Shown here: piece after piece, positions 23,211 to 31,252 of the stretch | Layout of the letters: the number at the start of each line of letters is the position of its first letter | Position numbering within the stretch: position 1 is the stretch's first letter | NCBI RefSeq assembly: GCF_034661175.1 | Contig: NZ_CP141058.1 | Span: forward strand, 4,092,001 to 4,156,000 | Length of the DNA stretch: 64,000 nucleotides | Direction: 5' to 3' | Source: Nocardioides renjunii | GTDB lineage: Bacteria; Actinomycetota; Actinomycetes; Propionibacteriales; Nocardioidaceae | Notes under the pieces: model-generated | Database searches by the model: none | What the model was told of the DNA's origin: nothing | The model's input: only the letters and a program-made list of their open reading frames with translations | Translations under genes and position numbers: made by a program

Positions 23211-24644
23211 ATGATCGACGCGCTGCCCGACCTCGATGCCACGAGCCTGCTCGCCCTGGCGACCGAGGCCGTGCACGCTCGCCGGCAGGCGGAGGTGCGT
23301 GACCTCGAGGTGCTCGCCCAGTGGGCCGCCGTCCACTCGAGCGACCCGACCGAGGGACCGGACGGCGCGACGGCCCGTCGGCTGGGCAACGTGCTGGTGC
23401 AGGTCGGCGGAGACGGCACCCCCGGGGTGCAGGACTTCTGCCTCGGCGAGATCGCCCTCGCCCGCGGCACCGGCGTGATGGCGTCGCGCCACGCGCTCGC
23501 CGACGTGCTCGACCTGCAGCACCGCCTGCCGCTCACCTGGGCGGTGTGCCGTCGCGGGGAGTGCGAGCCATGGGTGGCGCGTCGGATCGCCAAGCTGTCG
23601 CGCCACCTGGGCGCCGACCGCGTCGGCCTCGTCGACTCCGCCATGTCGCGGATGATCGCCACGGAGTCCGCGGGGCGCGTGCTCGAGGTCGCGGAGGCCA
23701 AGGTCATCGAGGCCGACCCCGACCTGCACGACGAGCGGTCGGAGGCCGAGCGACGCCGCCGCTTCGTCCACCTCGGCCGCACGGACGAGCTCGGCCTGAG
23801 GATGCTGATCGCCCGCCTCGACGCCGGCGACGCGGCTGCCGTCGAGGCCACGGTCCGCCGGGTCGCGGAGGTCATCGAGCCGCTCCACCCCGAGGCGCAC
23901 CCCGATGAGCTCCGCGCCCTCGCCGTCGCGTGGCTGGCCCGTCCGGCCGAGCTGATGACGCTCCTCCTCGAGCACACCGCTGCGCCGGACGGTGAGCTCG
24001 ACCCGGAGCTCGACCCGGAGCCCGTCCTGCCGCGTGCCCTGGCGTTCCCCGCCGACCTCCTCGACGCACTGCGCGAGATCGACCTGACTCCCCTGGCGCC
24101 GAAGGGCGTGCTCCACGTCCACCTCCACGAAGCCGCCCTCCACGGTCGCGACGGGGTGGCTCGAGTCGAGGGACTCGGTCCGGTCACCTTCGGTCGGCTC
24201 GCCGAGCTCCTCGCGCGGGTGGACCTGAGGATCCAGCCGGTCAAGGACCTCTCCGACCGGGTCCGCCACACCGCCTACGAGCACCCCGAGTCGCTCCGCG
24301 ACCAGGTCCACCTCGTCGCGGGCGGCGACTACTGGCCCTACGCCACGTCGACCAGCCGCAACGTCGACCTCGACCATCCCACGCCGTTCGACCACGGCGA
24401 CGGCCGAGAACCCCCGCCGGACCAGACCGGCTCCCACAACTCCGGCCCGCTCGGCCGACGGCACCACCGCTGGAAGACCCACGCGGGCTACCGGTCGCGC
24501 CAGTGCGGCGAGGGACGCTACGTCTGGCTGACCCCGCACGGGCTCGGCTTCCTCGTCGACCACACGGGCACCCACCGGATCCACCCCGAGAAGGCCCGGA
24601 TGATCCTCGAGGCTCCGGCCGGGGTGGACATGTATCCGGGCTAG
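23211..24644 (+). CDS. DUF222 family protein with C-terminal HNH nuclease motif
   Basis: 477 aa. The long helical N-terminal part is the DUF222/13E12-repeat domain common in actinobacteria (ARRQAEVRDLEVLAQWA near the start). The C-terminus has a degenerate HNH site: DLDHPTPFD near residue 386, an Asn in HNSGPLGRRHHRWKTH and the closing His. Such proteins occur in many copies in actinobacterial genomes and are linked to 13E12/REP13E12 elements; their role is not established. The stop overlaps the convergent GNAT gene at CTAG. No flanking repeats or integrase are visible, so mobility is not shown. Confidence 0.85.
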   Translation: MIDALPDLDATSLLALATEAVHARRQAEVRDLEVLAQWAAVHSSDPTEGPDGATARRLGNVLVQVGGDGTPGVQDFCLGEIALARGTGVMASRHALADVLDLQHRLPLTWAVCRRGECEPWVARRIAKLSRHLGADRVGLVDSAMSRMIATESAGRVLEVAEAKVIEADPDLHDERSEAERRRRFVHLGRTDELGLRMLIARLDAGDAAAVEATVRRVAEVIEPLHPEAHPDELRALAVAWLARPAELMTLLLEHTAAPDGELDPELDPEPVLPRALAFPADLLDALREIDLTPLAPKGVLHVHLHEAALHGRDGVARVEGLGPVTFGRLAELLARVDLRIQPVKDLSDRVRHTAYEHPESLRDQVHLVAGGDYWPYATSTSRNVDLDHPTPFDHGDGREPPPDQTGSHNSGPLGRRHHRWKTHAGYRSRQCGEGRYVWLTPHGLGFLVDHTGTHRIHPEKARMILEAPAGVDMYPG

Positions 24645-25159
24645 GCCCGCTCACGCCACTGGGACCGCGTCACCTCAAAGGTGAGCACGCCCGGGGATGG
24701 TTCGTCGACCTGCTCCAGTCCCACAGCCTCCAGCGTTCTCCTCGAGGCGATGTTCGCGGTGACGGTCCCCGCCCACACACGAGTCACGGCCAGGTCGGTG
24801 AATGCGTGGGCCAGCAGCATGCGAGCGCCTTCCGCGCCGAATCCCTTGCGCCAGTGCTCACGTCGGAGACGGAACCCGAGCTCAGCCGCACGAGGATCGG
24901 ACTCGGTGCGGCCCAGTCCCCACCAGCCGATCGCTCGGCCATCGGCCGAACCGACCCAGTAGCCGAGACCGGCGGCGCGATCCGAGCGCTCACCCAACCG
25001 TCGTGTCCATTCCTCGACCGTGTCCGACCGGGAAGCAGCGCGACCCGAGACGTGCGCCATCACCTCCGCGTCGCTGTTCAGGTCGGCGAAGAACTCGAGG
25101 TCGTCGACCCTGGCAGGGCGCAACGTCAGGCGCGGGCCATCGAGTCGTGGCAACAACAC
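24641..25159 (-). CDS. GNAT-family N-acetyltransferase
   Basis: 172 aa from a GTG at 25159. RimJ/RimL-like layout: LDGPRLTLRPARVDDLEFF at the N-terminus, then an acetyl-CoA loop in REHWRKGFGAEGARMLLAHA (the Q/RxxGxG/A motif) and NIASRRTLEAVGLEQV, typical of ribosomal-protein-acetyltransferase-like GNATs. It transfers acetyl from acetyl-CoA to an amine; the acceptor is unknown. It overlaps the HNH gene stop by four bases. Confidence 0.88.
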   Translation of the reverse strand: MLLPRLDGPRLTLRPARVDDLEFFADLNSDAEVMAHVSGRAASRSDTVEEWTRRLGERSDRAAGLGYWVGSADGRAIGWWGLGRTESDPRAAELGFRLRREHWRKGFGAEGARMLLAHAFTDLAVTRVWAGTVTANIASRRTLEAVGLEQVDEPSPGVLTFEVTRSQWRERA

Positions 25160-25213
25160 CCGAAGACCTTCGCACGCACCTGTCGGCCGGAGCGGACCAC
25201 CCGCTCACCACCC

Positions 25214-25241
25214 TTGACACCCCCCGCCGCCTCGCTAGGTT
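25214..25241 (+). promoter_or_regulatory. sigma70-type promoter of the secreted-protein gene
   Basis: TTGACA (25214-25219), 16 bases, then TAGGTT (25236-25241). It lies about 50 bp before ATG 25291 and is one of the best consensus promoters in the window. Confidence 0.6.
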
Positions 25242-25290
25242 GGATGAAGCCAGCGAGGGCGAGCCCACTGGCGTCGGGGAGGGCGAACCC

Positions 25291-25785
25291 ATGCGACGTA
25301 CTGCTGTCCTGGCCGTGCTGCTGCCCCTGCTGGTGCTGGTCCGGGTCGGACCGGCGACGGCCGCGGTGTCGTGCCACCAGATCACCGCGACCGGCGCGGG
25401 CCAGGGCGCAGCTCCACAGGCGGGCGATCCCCCCGGCCTGATCCGGACCGTGGCGCAGATCCGCGGCGGGGGCCTGCTGCAGGGCACGACGGAGGCTGCG
25501 TTCCAGGTCGTCGGGGCCACACCGACCGGGATCGTCTTCGCCGGTGACATCACCTTCACCACGAACCGAGCGACACTCTCGGTCGACCTCGACGGCACGC
25601 TCGACCTGACGACCGGCGAGTTCCGTGCGTCGGGCGACGTCAGCGGGGCCAGCGGCAAGCTCGAGGGAGCCACCGGCACGCTCACCCTCGCCGGCGTGCA
25701 GGACCTGCTGGACCCGGCAGGGAGCTTCACGGAGACCGTGTCCGGCGAGATCTGCGTGGACCTCGGCGCGAACGGCAGGACCTAG
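25291..25785 (+). CDS. secreted small protein of unknown function
   Basis: 164 aa from ATG 25291, with GGGGAGGG upstream and a consensus promoter before that. A Sec signal peptide (MRRTAVLAVLLPLLVLVRVG, then ATAA) precedes a Thr/Gly-rich, probably all-beta domain. Two Cys (VSCHQ and GEICVD) could form a disulphide joining the two ends. Phrases such as GELTGTL-like beta repeats (SVDLDGTLDLTTGEFRASG) suggest a jelly-roll or autotransporter-like strand pattern. No family is recognised. It stands alone between the GNAT and helicase genes. Confidence 0.65.
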   Translation: MRRTAVLAVLLPLLVLVRVGPATAAVSCHQITATGAGQGAAPQAGDPPGLIRTVAQIRGGGLLQGTTEAAFQVVGATPTGIVFAGDITFTTNRATLSVDLDGTLDLTTGEFRASGDVSGASGKLEGATGTLTLAGVQDLLDPAGSFTETVSGEICVDLGANGRT

Positions 25786-25791
25786 CCGCCG

Positions 25792-27501
25792 TCAGGCGCC
25801 GTCCTCGGTCAGGGTCGTGACGGGGAGCCAGTCGGCTCCGAGGAGCTCGGCGACGTCCACGAGGCCGCTGTTGTCGCCGCCCACGGTGTCGGAGGCCGCG
25901 GCGATCCGCTCCACCATGACCTTGCCGACCTGCTCCTCCACGGTGCCCTCGGCATAGGCGATGTGCCACGGCGAGACCTGGTGGTCGCGGTGCGTACGAC
26001 CCGTCACCTGCCGTCCGGCGATGCCCGAGAAGCGGGCCTGGTGGAAGACCCCGACCCGCGGCTCGGTGCTGGCGCGGCGGCCGTCGGCGAGCGTCTCGCC
26101 GGCGTGCAGGCTGATCGAGGCGACCGTGGTGAAGACGCAGACCTTCGCCTGCCCGGTCTGGAACCGCAGTCGCTCAGCCTCCGGGTCGAACCGGCCGCGG
26201 CCGTAGATGGTGGCGACCTGGATCCCCGAGTCGCGCAGCCTGTCGGCGATCGGGTCGGCAGCGGTCGCGACGAACTCGACCGAGCACGCGACCTGCCGCT
26301 CGCTCTCGACCTGCTGGGTGATCCAGGCGACCGTCGAGTCGACGCGGATCAGTCCGGCCTTCTGGCGGAACCGCAGGAGGGCGGCCCGCCCCCGGGCGAC
26401 GTTGCGGCCACGCCGGGCGAGGTCCATCTCCCGGCAGAACTCGCCCCACTCCGCCTCGTACGCCTCCCGCTCGGCCGGCGTCAGCGCGACGGGCATGCCC
26501 GAGATCGGCACCGGCCCCCACGGCGCTGCCCGGTGCAGCATCGCCGGGGGCCGCTCGTCCTCGAGCCAGCCGCGCACGAGCTCGAGGTCGGCGGCGCGTC
26601 GCGCCGGGTCAGTGGTCCACGAGGCGCCGTGGCGTCCCTGCTCCACGCCGACGCCGTGCCGCTCGAGCGCGTCGGCGAACGCCTGCCCGGGTCGGGTCGT
26701 CGAGGTCCAGGCCTTCATCGGCTCGCCCAGCGCCTGTGCGTAGGCCGGGGCCAGGTAGGGCAGCTCGAGCGGCGTGTGCCCGGGCGTCGCAGTGGTGGCG
26801 ATGACGAACGGGGCCTCGTCGTGCGGCCGGCCGTGTCCGGAGATCCGCGCCCACAGCTTCCACCGCTTGGTCGTCGTACGCCGCAGGGCGTGCGCCTCGT
26901 CCGCGATGATCACGTCCCACGTGTGGTCCTTGACCTTCTCCAGCCGGTCCCACGTGATCACCACCCACTCCAGGCCGCCGTCCCCCAGCGCCGCGATCGT
27001 GCGGCACCAGTGGCCGATCGTGATCGCGGCGGGCCGGTCGGCCACGACGAGCACGCGTCGCGCGCCGCGGAGGTCGCCGACCGCCACCGCCCCGAGGACC
27101 GCGGCGATCGTCTTGCCCACGCCCGGCTCGTCGGCGAGCAGGAACTGCCGTCCGCCCGCCAGGGCGCGTGCCGCGATCGCGTCGGCCGCCTCGAACTGGA
27201 TCCGCCGGGGCTCGAGCTCCTCGGCCGGCTCGGGGACGGGCGCGGGGTGGTCGGGGTTGAGGTGGTTCTCGATGAACCGCCCGAGGGTGTGCGGCCCCGG
27301 GGCGTACGGCGCCAGGTGCTCGGGCAGGGTGCGGCCGACGTGGAGGTGGGTCCTGACGGCCGGGTGCCAGGTGGCGCCGTCGACCTGTGTCCCGAAGGGG
27401 ACGTCGAGCACCCAGATGCGCTCACCCGGCCCGGCGGTCGGCGGCGGGGCCGGCGCGGAGGCGGTGCGTCGACGGGCACCGGAACGTCGACGACTGGCCA
27501 C
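25792..27501 (-). CDS. SNF2-like DEAH helicase/ATPase
   Basis: 569 aa from a GTG at 27501 preceded by the leaderless box TAGCGT. Walker A ADEPGVGKTIAAV near residue 128, DEAH box IIADEAHALRR near 199, motif III-like TATPG, and a C-terminal helicase lobe ending in VTGRTHRDHQ (motif VI-like). The N-terminus has a basic Arg/Ser-rich stretch. It resembles short SNF2/phage-type DNA-dependent ATPases rather than RecQ or UvrB. No methylase or nuclease partner lies beside it, so restriction or phage-defence membership is not supported. The substrate is DNA by family; the role is unknown. Confidence 0.78.
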   Translation of the reverse strand: MASRRRSGARRRTASAPAPPPTAGPGERIWVLDVPFGTQVDGATWHPAVRTHLHVGRTLPEHLAPYAPGPHTLGRFIENHLNPDHPAPVPEPAEELEPRRIQFEAADAIAARALAGGRQFLLADEPGVGKTIAAVLGAVAVGDLRGARRVLVVADRPAAITIGHWCRTIAALGDGGLEWVVITWDRLEKVKDHTWDVIIADEAHALRRTTTKRWKLWARISGHGRPHDEAPFVIATTATPGHTPLELPYLAPAYAQALGEPMKAWTSTTRPGQAFADALERHGVGVEQGRHGASWTTDPARRAADLELVRGWLEDERPPAMLHRAAPWGPVPISGMPVALTPAEREAYEAEWGEFCREMDLARRGRNVARGRAALLRFRQKAGLIRVDSTVAWITQQVESERQVACSVEFVATAADPIADRLRDSGIQVATIYGRGRFDPEAERLRFQTGQAKVCVFTTVASISLHAGETLADGRRASTEPRVGVFHQARFSGIAGRQVTGRTHRDHQVSPWHIAYAEGTVEEQVGKVMVERIAAASDTVGGDNSGLVDVAELLGADWLPVTTLTEDGA

Positions 27502-27507
27502 GCCCGG

Positions 27508-27513
27508 ACGCTA
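27508..27513 (-). promoter_or_regulatory. leaderless -10 box (TAGCGT) for the helicase gene
   Basis: TAGCGT on the minus strand, six bases before GTG 27501. No ribosome-binding site is seen. Confidence 0.45.
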
Positions 27514-27528
27514 CCGGGCCCGTCGCCC

Positions 27529-28989
27529 TCACCAGCTCACGGCGACGTACTTGCTCTCCATGTAGTCGAGCATCCCCTCGTGCCCGCCCTCCCGACCGAT
27601 CCCGGACTGCTTCGTGCCGCCGAACGGCGCGGCGGGGTCGGAGACGAGGCCGCGGTTGAGCCCAACCATGCCGGCGTCGAGGCGCTCGCTGACGCGGAGG
27701 CCGCGGGCCAGGTCGCGGGTGTAGACGTAGGAGACCAGGCCGTACTCCGTGTCGTTGGCCATCGCGATCGCGTCGTCCTCGTCGGTGAAGGTCAGCACCG
27801 GGGCGACCGGGCCGAAGATCTCCTCGCCCAGGATGTCCGCGCCGCGGGGGACGTCGAGCAGGACGGTCGGTGAGTAGTAGAAGCCCTCGCGGTCGGGGCG
27901 CTCGCCCCCGAGCACGACGCGCGCTCCCGCCGACACGGCGCCCCTGACGAGCTCGTCGACCTTGGCGGCCGACTCCTCGTTGACCAGCGGTCCGACCTGG
28001 GTGTCGTCGGCTGTGCCCGGACCGACGGTGAGGGCCCTCATCCGCTCGGCGAGGCGGCTGCTGAACTCCTCGGCGACGTCGGCGTGGACGTAGAACCGGT
28101 TGGCCGCGGTGCAGGCCTCGCCGGCGTTGCGCATCTTGGCGATCATCGCTCCGTCGATCGCGGCGTCCAGGTCGGCGTCCTCGAAGACCAGGAACGGCGC
28201 GTTGCCGCCGAGCTCCATCGAGCAGTTCACGACCTGGTCGGCCGCCTCCTTGAGCAGCACCCGGCCCACCTCGGTTGAGCCGGTGAAGGACAGCTTGCGC
28301 ACTCGCGGGTCGTGCACCATCGCCGAGACGACGGCGCCCGAGCGCCGCGCCGGCAGCACCGACACCACGCCCTCCGGCACCCCGGCGTCGGCGAGGACCT
28401 TCGCCATCAGCAGGGCCGTGAGGGGCGTGTCCGAGGCGGGCTTGAGGATCACCGTGCACCCGGCGGCCAGTGCCGGCCCGATCTTGCGCGTCGCCATCGC
28501 GGCCGGGAAGTTCCACGGGGTCACCAGCACGGCGATGCCGACGGGCTGCTGCAGCACCAGGATCCGGTTGGCGCCCGACGGGGCGGTCATCACGGTGCCC
28601 GAGGCGCGCACCGCCTCCTCGGCGTACCAGCGGAAGAACTCGGCGGCGTACGCCGTCTCGCCGCGCGCGTCGGGCAGCGCCTTGCCGTTCTCCAGCGAGA
28701 TCAGGTGGGCGATCTCGTCGGCGCGCTCGGTCATCAGCTCGAACGCCCTGCGGAGGATCTCGGCTCGCTCGCGCGGCGCGGTCGCGGCCCACGACGCGGC
28801 AGCCGCGTCGGCCGCCTCCACGCACGCCATCGCGTCGTCGACCGTGCCGTTGGCCACCGACGCGACGACCTTCCCCGTCGCGGGGTCGAGGACGTCGAAG
28901 CGGCCGCCGTCGGAGGCGGCGCGCTCGACGCCGCCCACCCAGAGGTCGAGCGGCAGGTCGGGGACGGAGGAGAGCGAGAAGTCAGCCAC
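27529..28989 (-). CDS. NAD(P)-dependent aldehyde dehydrogenase, succinate-semialdehyde dehydrogenase type
   Basis: 486 aa from GTG 28989 (AAAGG upstream). ALDH hallmarks: VTPWNFPAAMATRKIGPALA, KPASDTPLTAL, FTGSTEVGR, ELGGNAPF with the general-base Glu, and catalytic Cys in GEACTAANRFYVH. The closest subclass is GabD-like succinate-semialdehyde dehydrogenase. It oxidises a semialdehyde to the acid, feeding the TCA cycle. It is the last gene of a four-gene operon (hydrolase, HIBADH-like, M24-like, ALDH) whose promoter carries a LacI-type operator. The spacer before it contains a 14-bp repeat. Confidence 0.88.
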   Translation of the reverse strand: MADFSLSSVPDLPLDLWVGGVERAASDGGRFDVLDPATGKVVASVANGTVDDAMACVEAADAAAASWAATAPRERAEILRRAFELMTERADEIAHLISLENGKALPDARGETAYAAEFFRWYAEEAVRASGTVMTAPSGANRILVLQQPVGIAVLVTPWNFPAAMATRKIGPALAAGCTVILKPASDTPLTALLMAKVLADAGVPEGVVSVLPARRSGAVVSAMVHDPRVRKLSFTGSTEVGRVLLKEAADQVVNCSMELGGNAPFLVFEDADLDAAIDGAMIAKMRNAGEACTAANRFYVHADVAEEFSSRLAERMRALTVGPGTADDTQVGPLVNEESAAKVDELVRGAVSAGARVVLGGERPDREGFYYSPTVLLDVPRGADILGEEIFGPVAPVLTFTDEDDAIAMANDTEYGLVSYVYTRDLARGLRVSERLDAGMVGLNRGLVSDPAAPFGGTKQSGIGREGGHEGMLDYMESKYVAVSW

Positions 28990-29004
28990 GAGGGGGCCTT
29001 TCGG

Positions 29005-29040
29005 AGGATCGGCTGGGCAGGATCGGCTGGAGAGGATCAG
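29005..29040. repeat. 14-bp tandem repeat, about 2.6 copies
   Basis: The unit AGGATCGGCTGG plus two bases occurs at 29005-29018 and 29019-29032, with a partial copy to 29040. The partial copy includes the stop codon of the M24-like gene, so the duplication extended the spacer to the ALDH gene. Confidence 0.7.
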
Positions 29041-30284
29041 TAGGGGTTGGTGACGAAGAGCTCCTGCGCCGGGAACAGCGTGAGGATGCGGGGGCCGTCC
29101 TCGGTGATGACGACCTCCTCCTCGATCCGGGCCGCGGAGAAGCCGTCGGAGGCGGGGCAGTAGGTCTCGAGCGCGAAGACCATGCCGACCCGGAGCTCGA
29201 CCGGCTCCTTCATCGAGTTGAGCCGCGAGATGATCGGGCGCTCGTGGAGGCCGAGCCCGAGGCCGTGGGCGAACTGCAGGCCGAAGGCCTCCATCTCGCT
29301 GCCGAAGCCGAACTCCTCCGCCTTCGGCAGCAGCGCGGCGACCTCGTCCGTGCCGACGCCGGCCGCGATGCCGTCGATGCCGCGGTCCATCCACTCCCGC
29401 GCGCGGGCGTACGCGTCGCGCTGGGCCGGCGTCGAGCTGCCCACGGCGAAGGTGCGGTAGTAGCAGGTGCGGTAGCCGTTGAAGGAGTGGATGATGTCGA
29501 AGAACGCCTGGTCGCCTGGCCGGACCAGCCGGTCGGTGAAGTTGTGGGGGTGCGGGTTGCACCGCTCGCCGGAGATGGCGTTGACCGCCTCGACCTGGTC
29601 GGAGCCCATCTCGTAGAGCCGCTTGTTGGCGAGCGCGACGATCTCGTTCTCACGCACGCCGGGCTTCAGCGCCTCGGTGATGTCCTGGTAGACGCCGTCG
29701 ACCATCGCGGCCGCCTGGTTGAGCAGCATGATCTCGTCGCCGCTCTTGATGCAGCGGGCGTCGAGCATCAGCTGCTGCGCGTCGACGACCGTGAGGCCCT
29801 GCCGCTGCATCTCGAAGAGGAACGGCGGCTCGACGATGTCCATGCCGACCGGCATGTCGGCCACGCCGGCCTCGACCAGCAGCGACTTGATCTCGGCGAC
29901 CGCGTCGACCATCAGCCCGACGGACGGCGCGACGGCCCCCCGGAACCCGAGGAAGCCGGCGCGGTAGTTCTCCTCCGGCACCCACTGCGAGTAGATCTTG
30001 TGGTGCTTGACCGCGGACCCGAAGTCCCACAGGACTGGGTCCTTGCCGCGGGCCAGCAGTGCGTAGCGGATCATCTTGTCGCCGAGCGCACCACCGATCC
30101 ACGTCTGCGTGGTGTAGCGGATGTTGTAGAAGTCGAAGAGCAGGAACGCCCCGCACTCGCTCGTGTCGAGGGCCTCGCGCGCCCGCGCGATGCGATACCT
30201 CCGGAGCCGGTCGAAGTCGACGCGCTCCTCGTAGTCGACGCCCATGTGCCCCGGCGCCGACAGCGGGCGCGCCCCCGTGCTCAT
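29037..30284 (-). CDS. M24-fold (aminopeptidase P/creatinase-like) protein with one metal ligand replaced
   Basis: 415 aa from ATG 30284. The N-terminal creatinase domain has LLFDFYNIRYTT and the C-terminal pita-bread domain is clear. Expected M24 metal ligands: Asp263 in FFDIIHS is present, but the second Asp is Cys274 (YRTCYYRTF where peptidases have a GDxTRTF-like stretch). His340 (FAHGLGLGLHE), Glu373 (ALETY) and the Glu in RIEEEVVIT are kept. A dinuclear peptidase site is therefore doubtful; creatinase-like metal-free C-N hydrolysis or a lyase is possible. It sits between the HIBADH-like and ALDH genes, so it is part of the pathway rather than a general peptidase. Confidence 0.8.
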   Translation of the reverse strand: MSTGARPLSAPGHMGVDYEERVDFDRLRRYRIARAREALDTSECGAFLLFDFYNIRYTTQTWIGGALGDKMIRYALLARGKDPVLWDFGSAVKHHKIYSQWVPEENYRAGFLGFRGAVAPSVGLMVDAVAEIKSLLVEAGVADMPVGMDIVEPPFLFEMQRQGLTVVDAQQLMLDARCIKSGDEIMLLNQAAAMVDGVYQDITEALKPGVRENEIVALANKRLYEMGSDQVEAVNAISGERCNPHPHNFTDRLVRPGDQAFFDIIHSFNGYRTCYYRTFAVGSSTPAQRDAYARAREWMDRGIDGIAAGVGTDEVAALLPKAEEFGFGSEMEAFGLQFAHGLGLGLHERPIISRLNSMKEPVELRVGMVFALETYCPASDGFSAARIEEEVVITEDGPRILTLFPAQELFVTNPY

Positions 30285-30286
30285 CC

Positions 30287-31249
30287 TCAGGCCTCGTCCG
30301 CTGCGGAGAGGCCGTCGTCGACGAAGGCGTCCTCGGGCTTCAACGTCAACCCGGAGAGCATCGCCTGCTGGTCGAGCAGGATGGCGAAGTCCTCCTCGAC
30401 CCTCCCGCTGCTGACGGTGCCCTGCACGGCGGCGGACGCGGCGGCGGCGACCGGCATCGGCACGTCGAGCTCGTGGGCGGCGGCGAAGCAGAGGTCGAAG
30501 TCCTTGCGCAGCAGGATCGGCGTGAAGGTCGGCGTGTAGTCGAGGTGGACGAACGCCGGGCTCTTGTAGGTCGTGAAGACCGAGCCCATCACCGACTTGT
30601 TGAGGAACTCGAGGAACGCGGACCGCGACATGCCGCCCTTCTCGGCGAGCACGGTGATCTCGGCGAGGTTCTGGGTGACGACGCCGAGCATCACGTTGTG
30701 GCAGATCTTCGCCAGCCTGGCCAGCTCGCCCTCGCCGACGTACGTCGCGCCCTTGCCGAGGTGGTCGAGCAGCGGGGCGACGCGCTCGTAGGTCTCCTCG
30801 GGGCCGGACACCACCAGGCTCAGGCCGCCGGCGCGCACCACCTTGCCGTTGCCGCTCACCGGCGAGGCGAGGAAGGCGACGCCGCGCTCGTCGCAGGCGG
30901 CGCGCATCGCGGCCGACGACTCGGTCGAGACCGTGGAGCAGTCGACGACGCACCCCGGCACCCGGTCCGGGTCGGCCAGCAGGCCGTCCGGGCCGGTGAG
31001 CACCTGCTCGAGGTCGGCCGGCGTCGAGACCATGGTGAAGACCACGTCGAGGCCGCGGAGGTCCGCGATCGTGTCGGCGACCGCGCAGCCGTGCTCGGTG
31101 AGCGCCTCGGCCTTGGCCCGGGTGCGGTTCCAGACAGTGACGTCCTCGCCGGCCCGCGCCAGGCGGGAGGCCATGGCGGCACCCATGCGGCCCGCGCCGA
31201 TCCAGCCGACCCGCAGGGATCCGGGCGTGTGGGCGTCGGTGGTGTTCAT
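30287..31249 (-). CDS. NAD(P)-dependent 3-hydroxyisobutyrate dehydrogenase-like oxidoreductase (paralogue)
   Basis: 320 aa from ATG 31249. Rossmann loop GWIGAGRMGAAMASRLA, then TVWNRTRAKAEAL, substrate loop SPVSGNGKVVRAGGLSLVVSG and catalytic Lys in RLAKICHNVMLG. Same family as the gene at 21089-21985 but clearly divergent, so it likely acts on another intermediate or stereoisomer. It lies three bases after the hydrolase stop and two before the M24-like start, a tight operon. It would oxidise a hydroxyacid to the semialdehyde that the ALDH could take. Confidence 0.87.
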   Translation of the reverse strand: MNTTDAHTPGSLRVGWIGAGRMGAAMASRLARAGEDVTVWNRTRAKAEALTEHGCAVADTIADLRGLDVVFTMVSTPADLEQVLTGPDGLLADPDRVPGCVVDCSTVSTESSAAMRAACDERGVAFLASPVSGNGKVVRAGGLSLVVSGPEETYERVAPLLDHLGKGATYVGEGELARLAKICHNVMLGVVTQNLAEITVLAEKGGMSRSAFLEFLNKSVMGSVFTTYKSPAFVHLDYTPTFTPILLRKDFDLCFAAAHELDVPMPVAAAASAAVQGTVSSGRVEEDFAILLDQQAMLSGLTLKPEDAFVDDGLSAADEA

Positions 31250-31252
31250 CAG

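Noticed and set aside
23211..24644. Mobile element carrying the DUF222/HNH gene
   Set aside because: No flanking repeats, target-site duplication, integrase or compositional change was seen.
29037..30284. Assignment of the M24-like protein as the DMSP lyase DddP
   Set aside because: The general fold matches, but the first-domain sequence and one metal ligand differ, and nothing else in the neighbourhood indicates DMSP metabolism.
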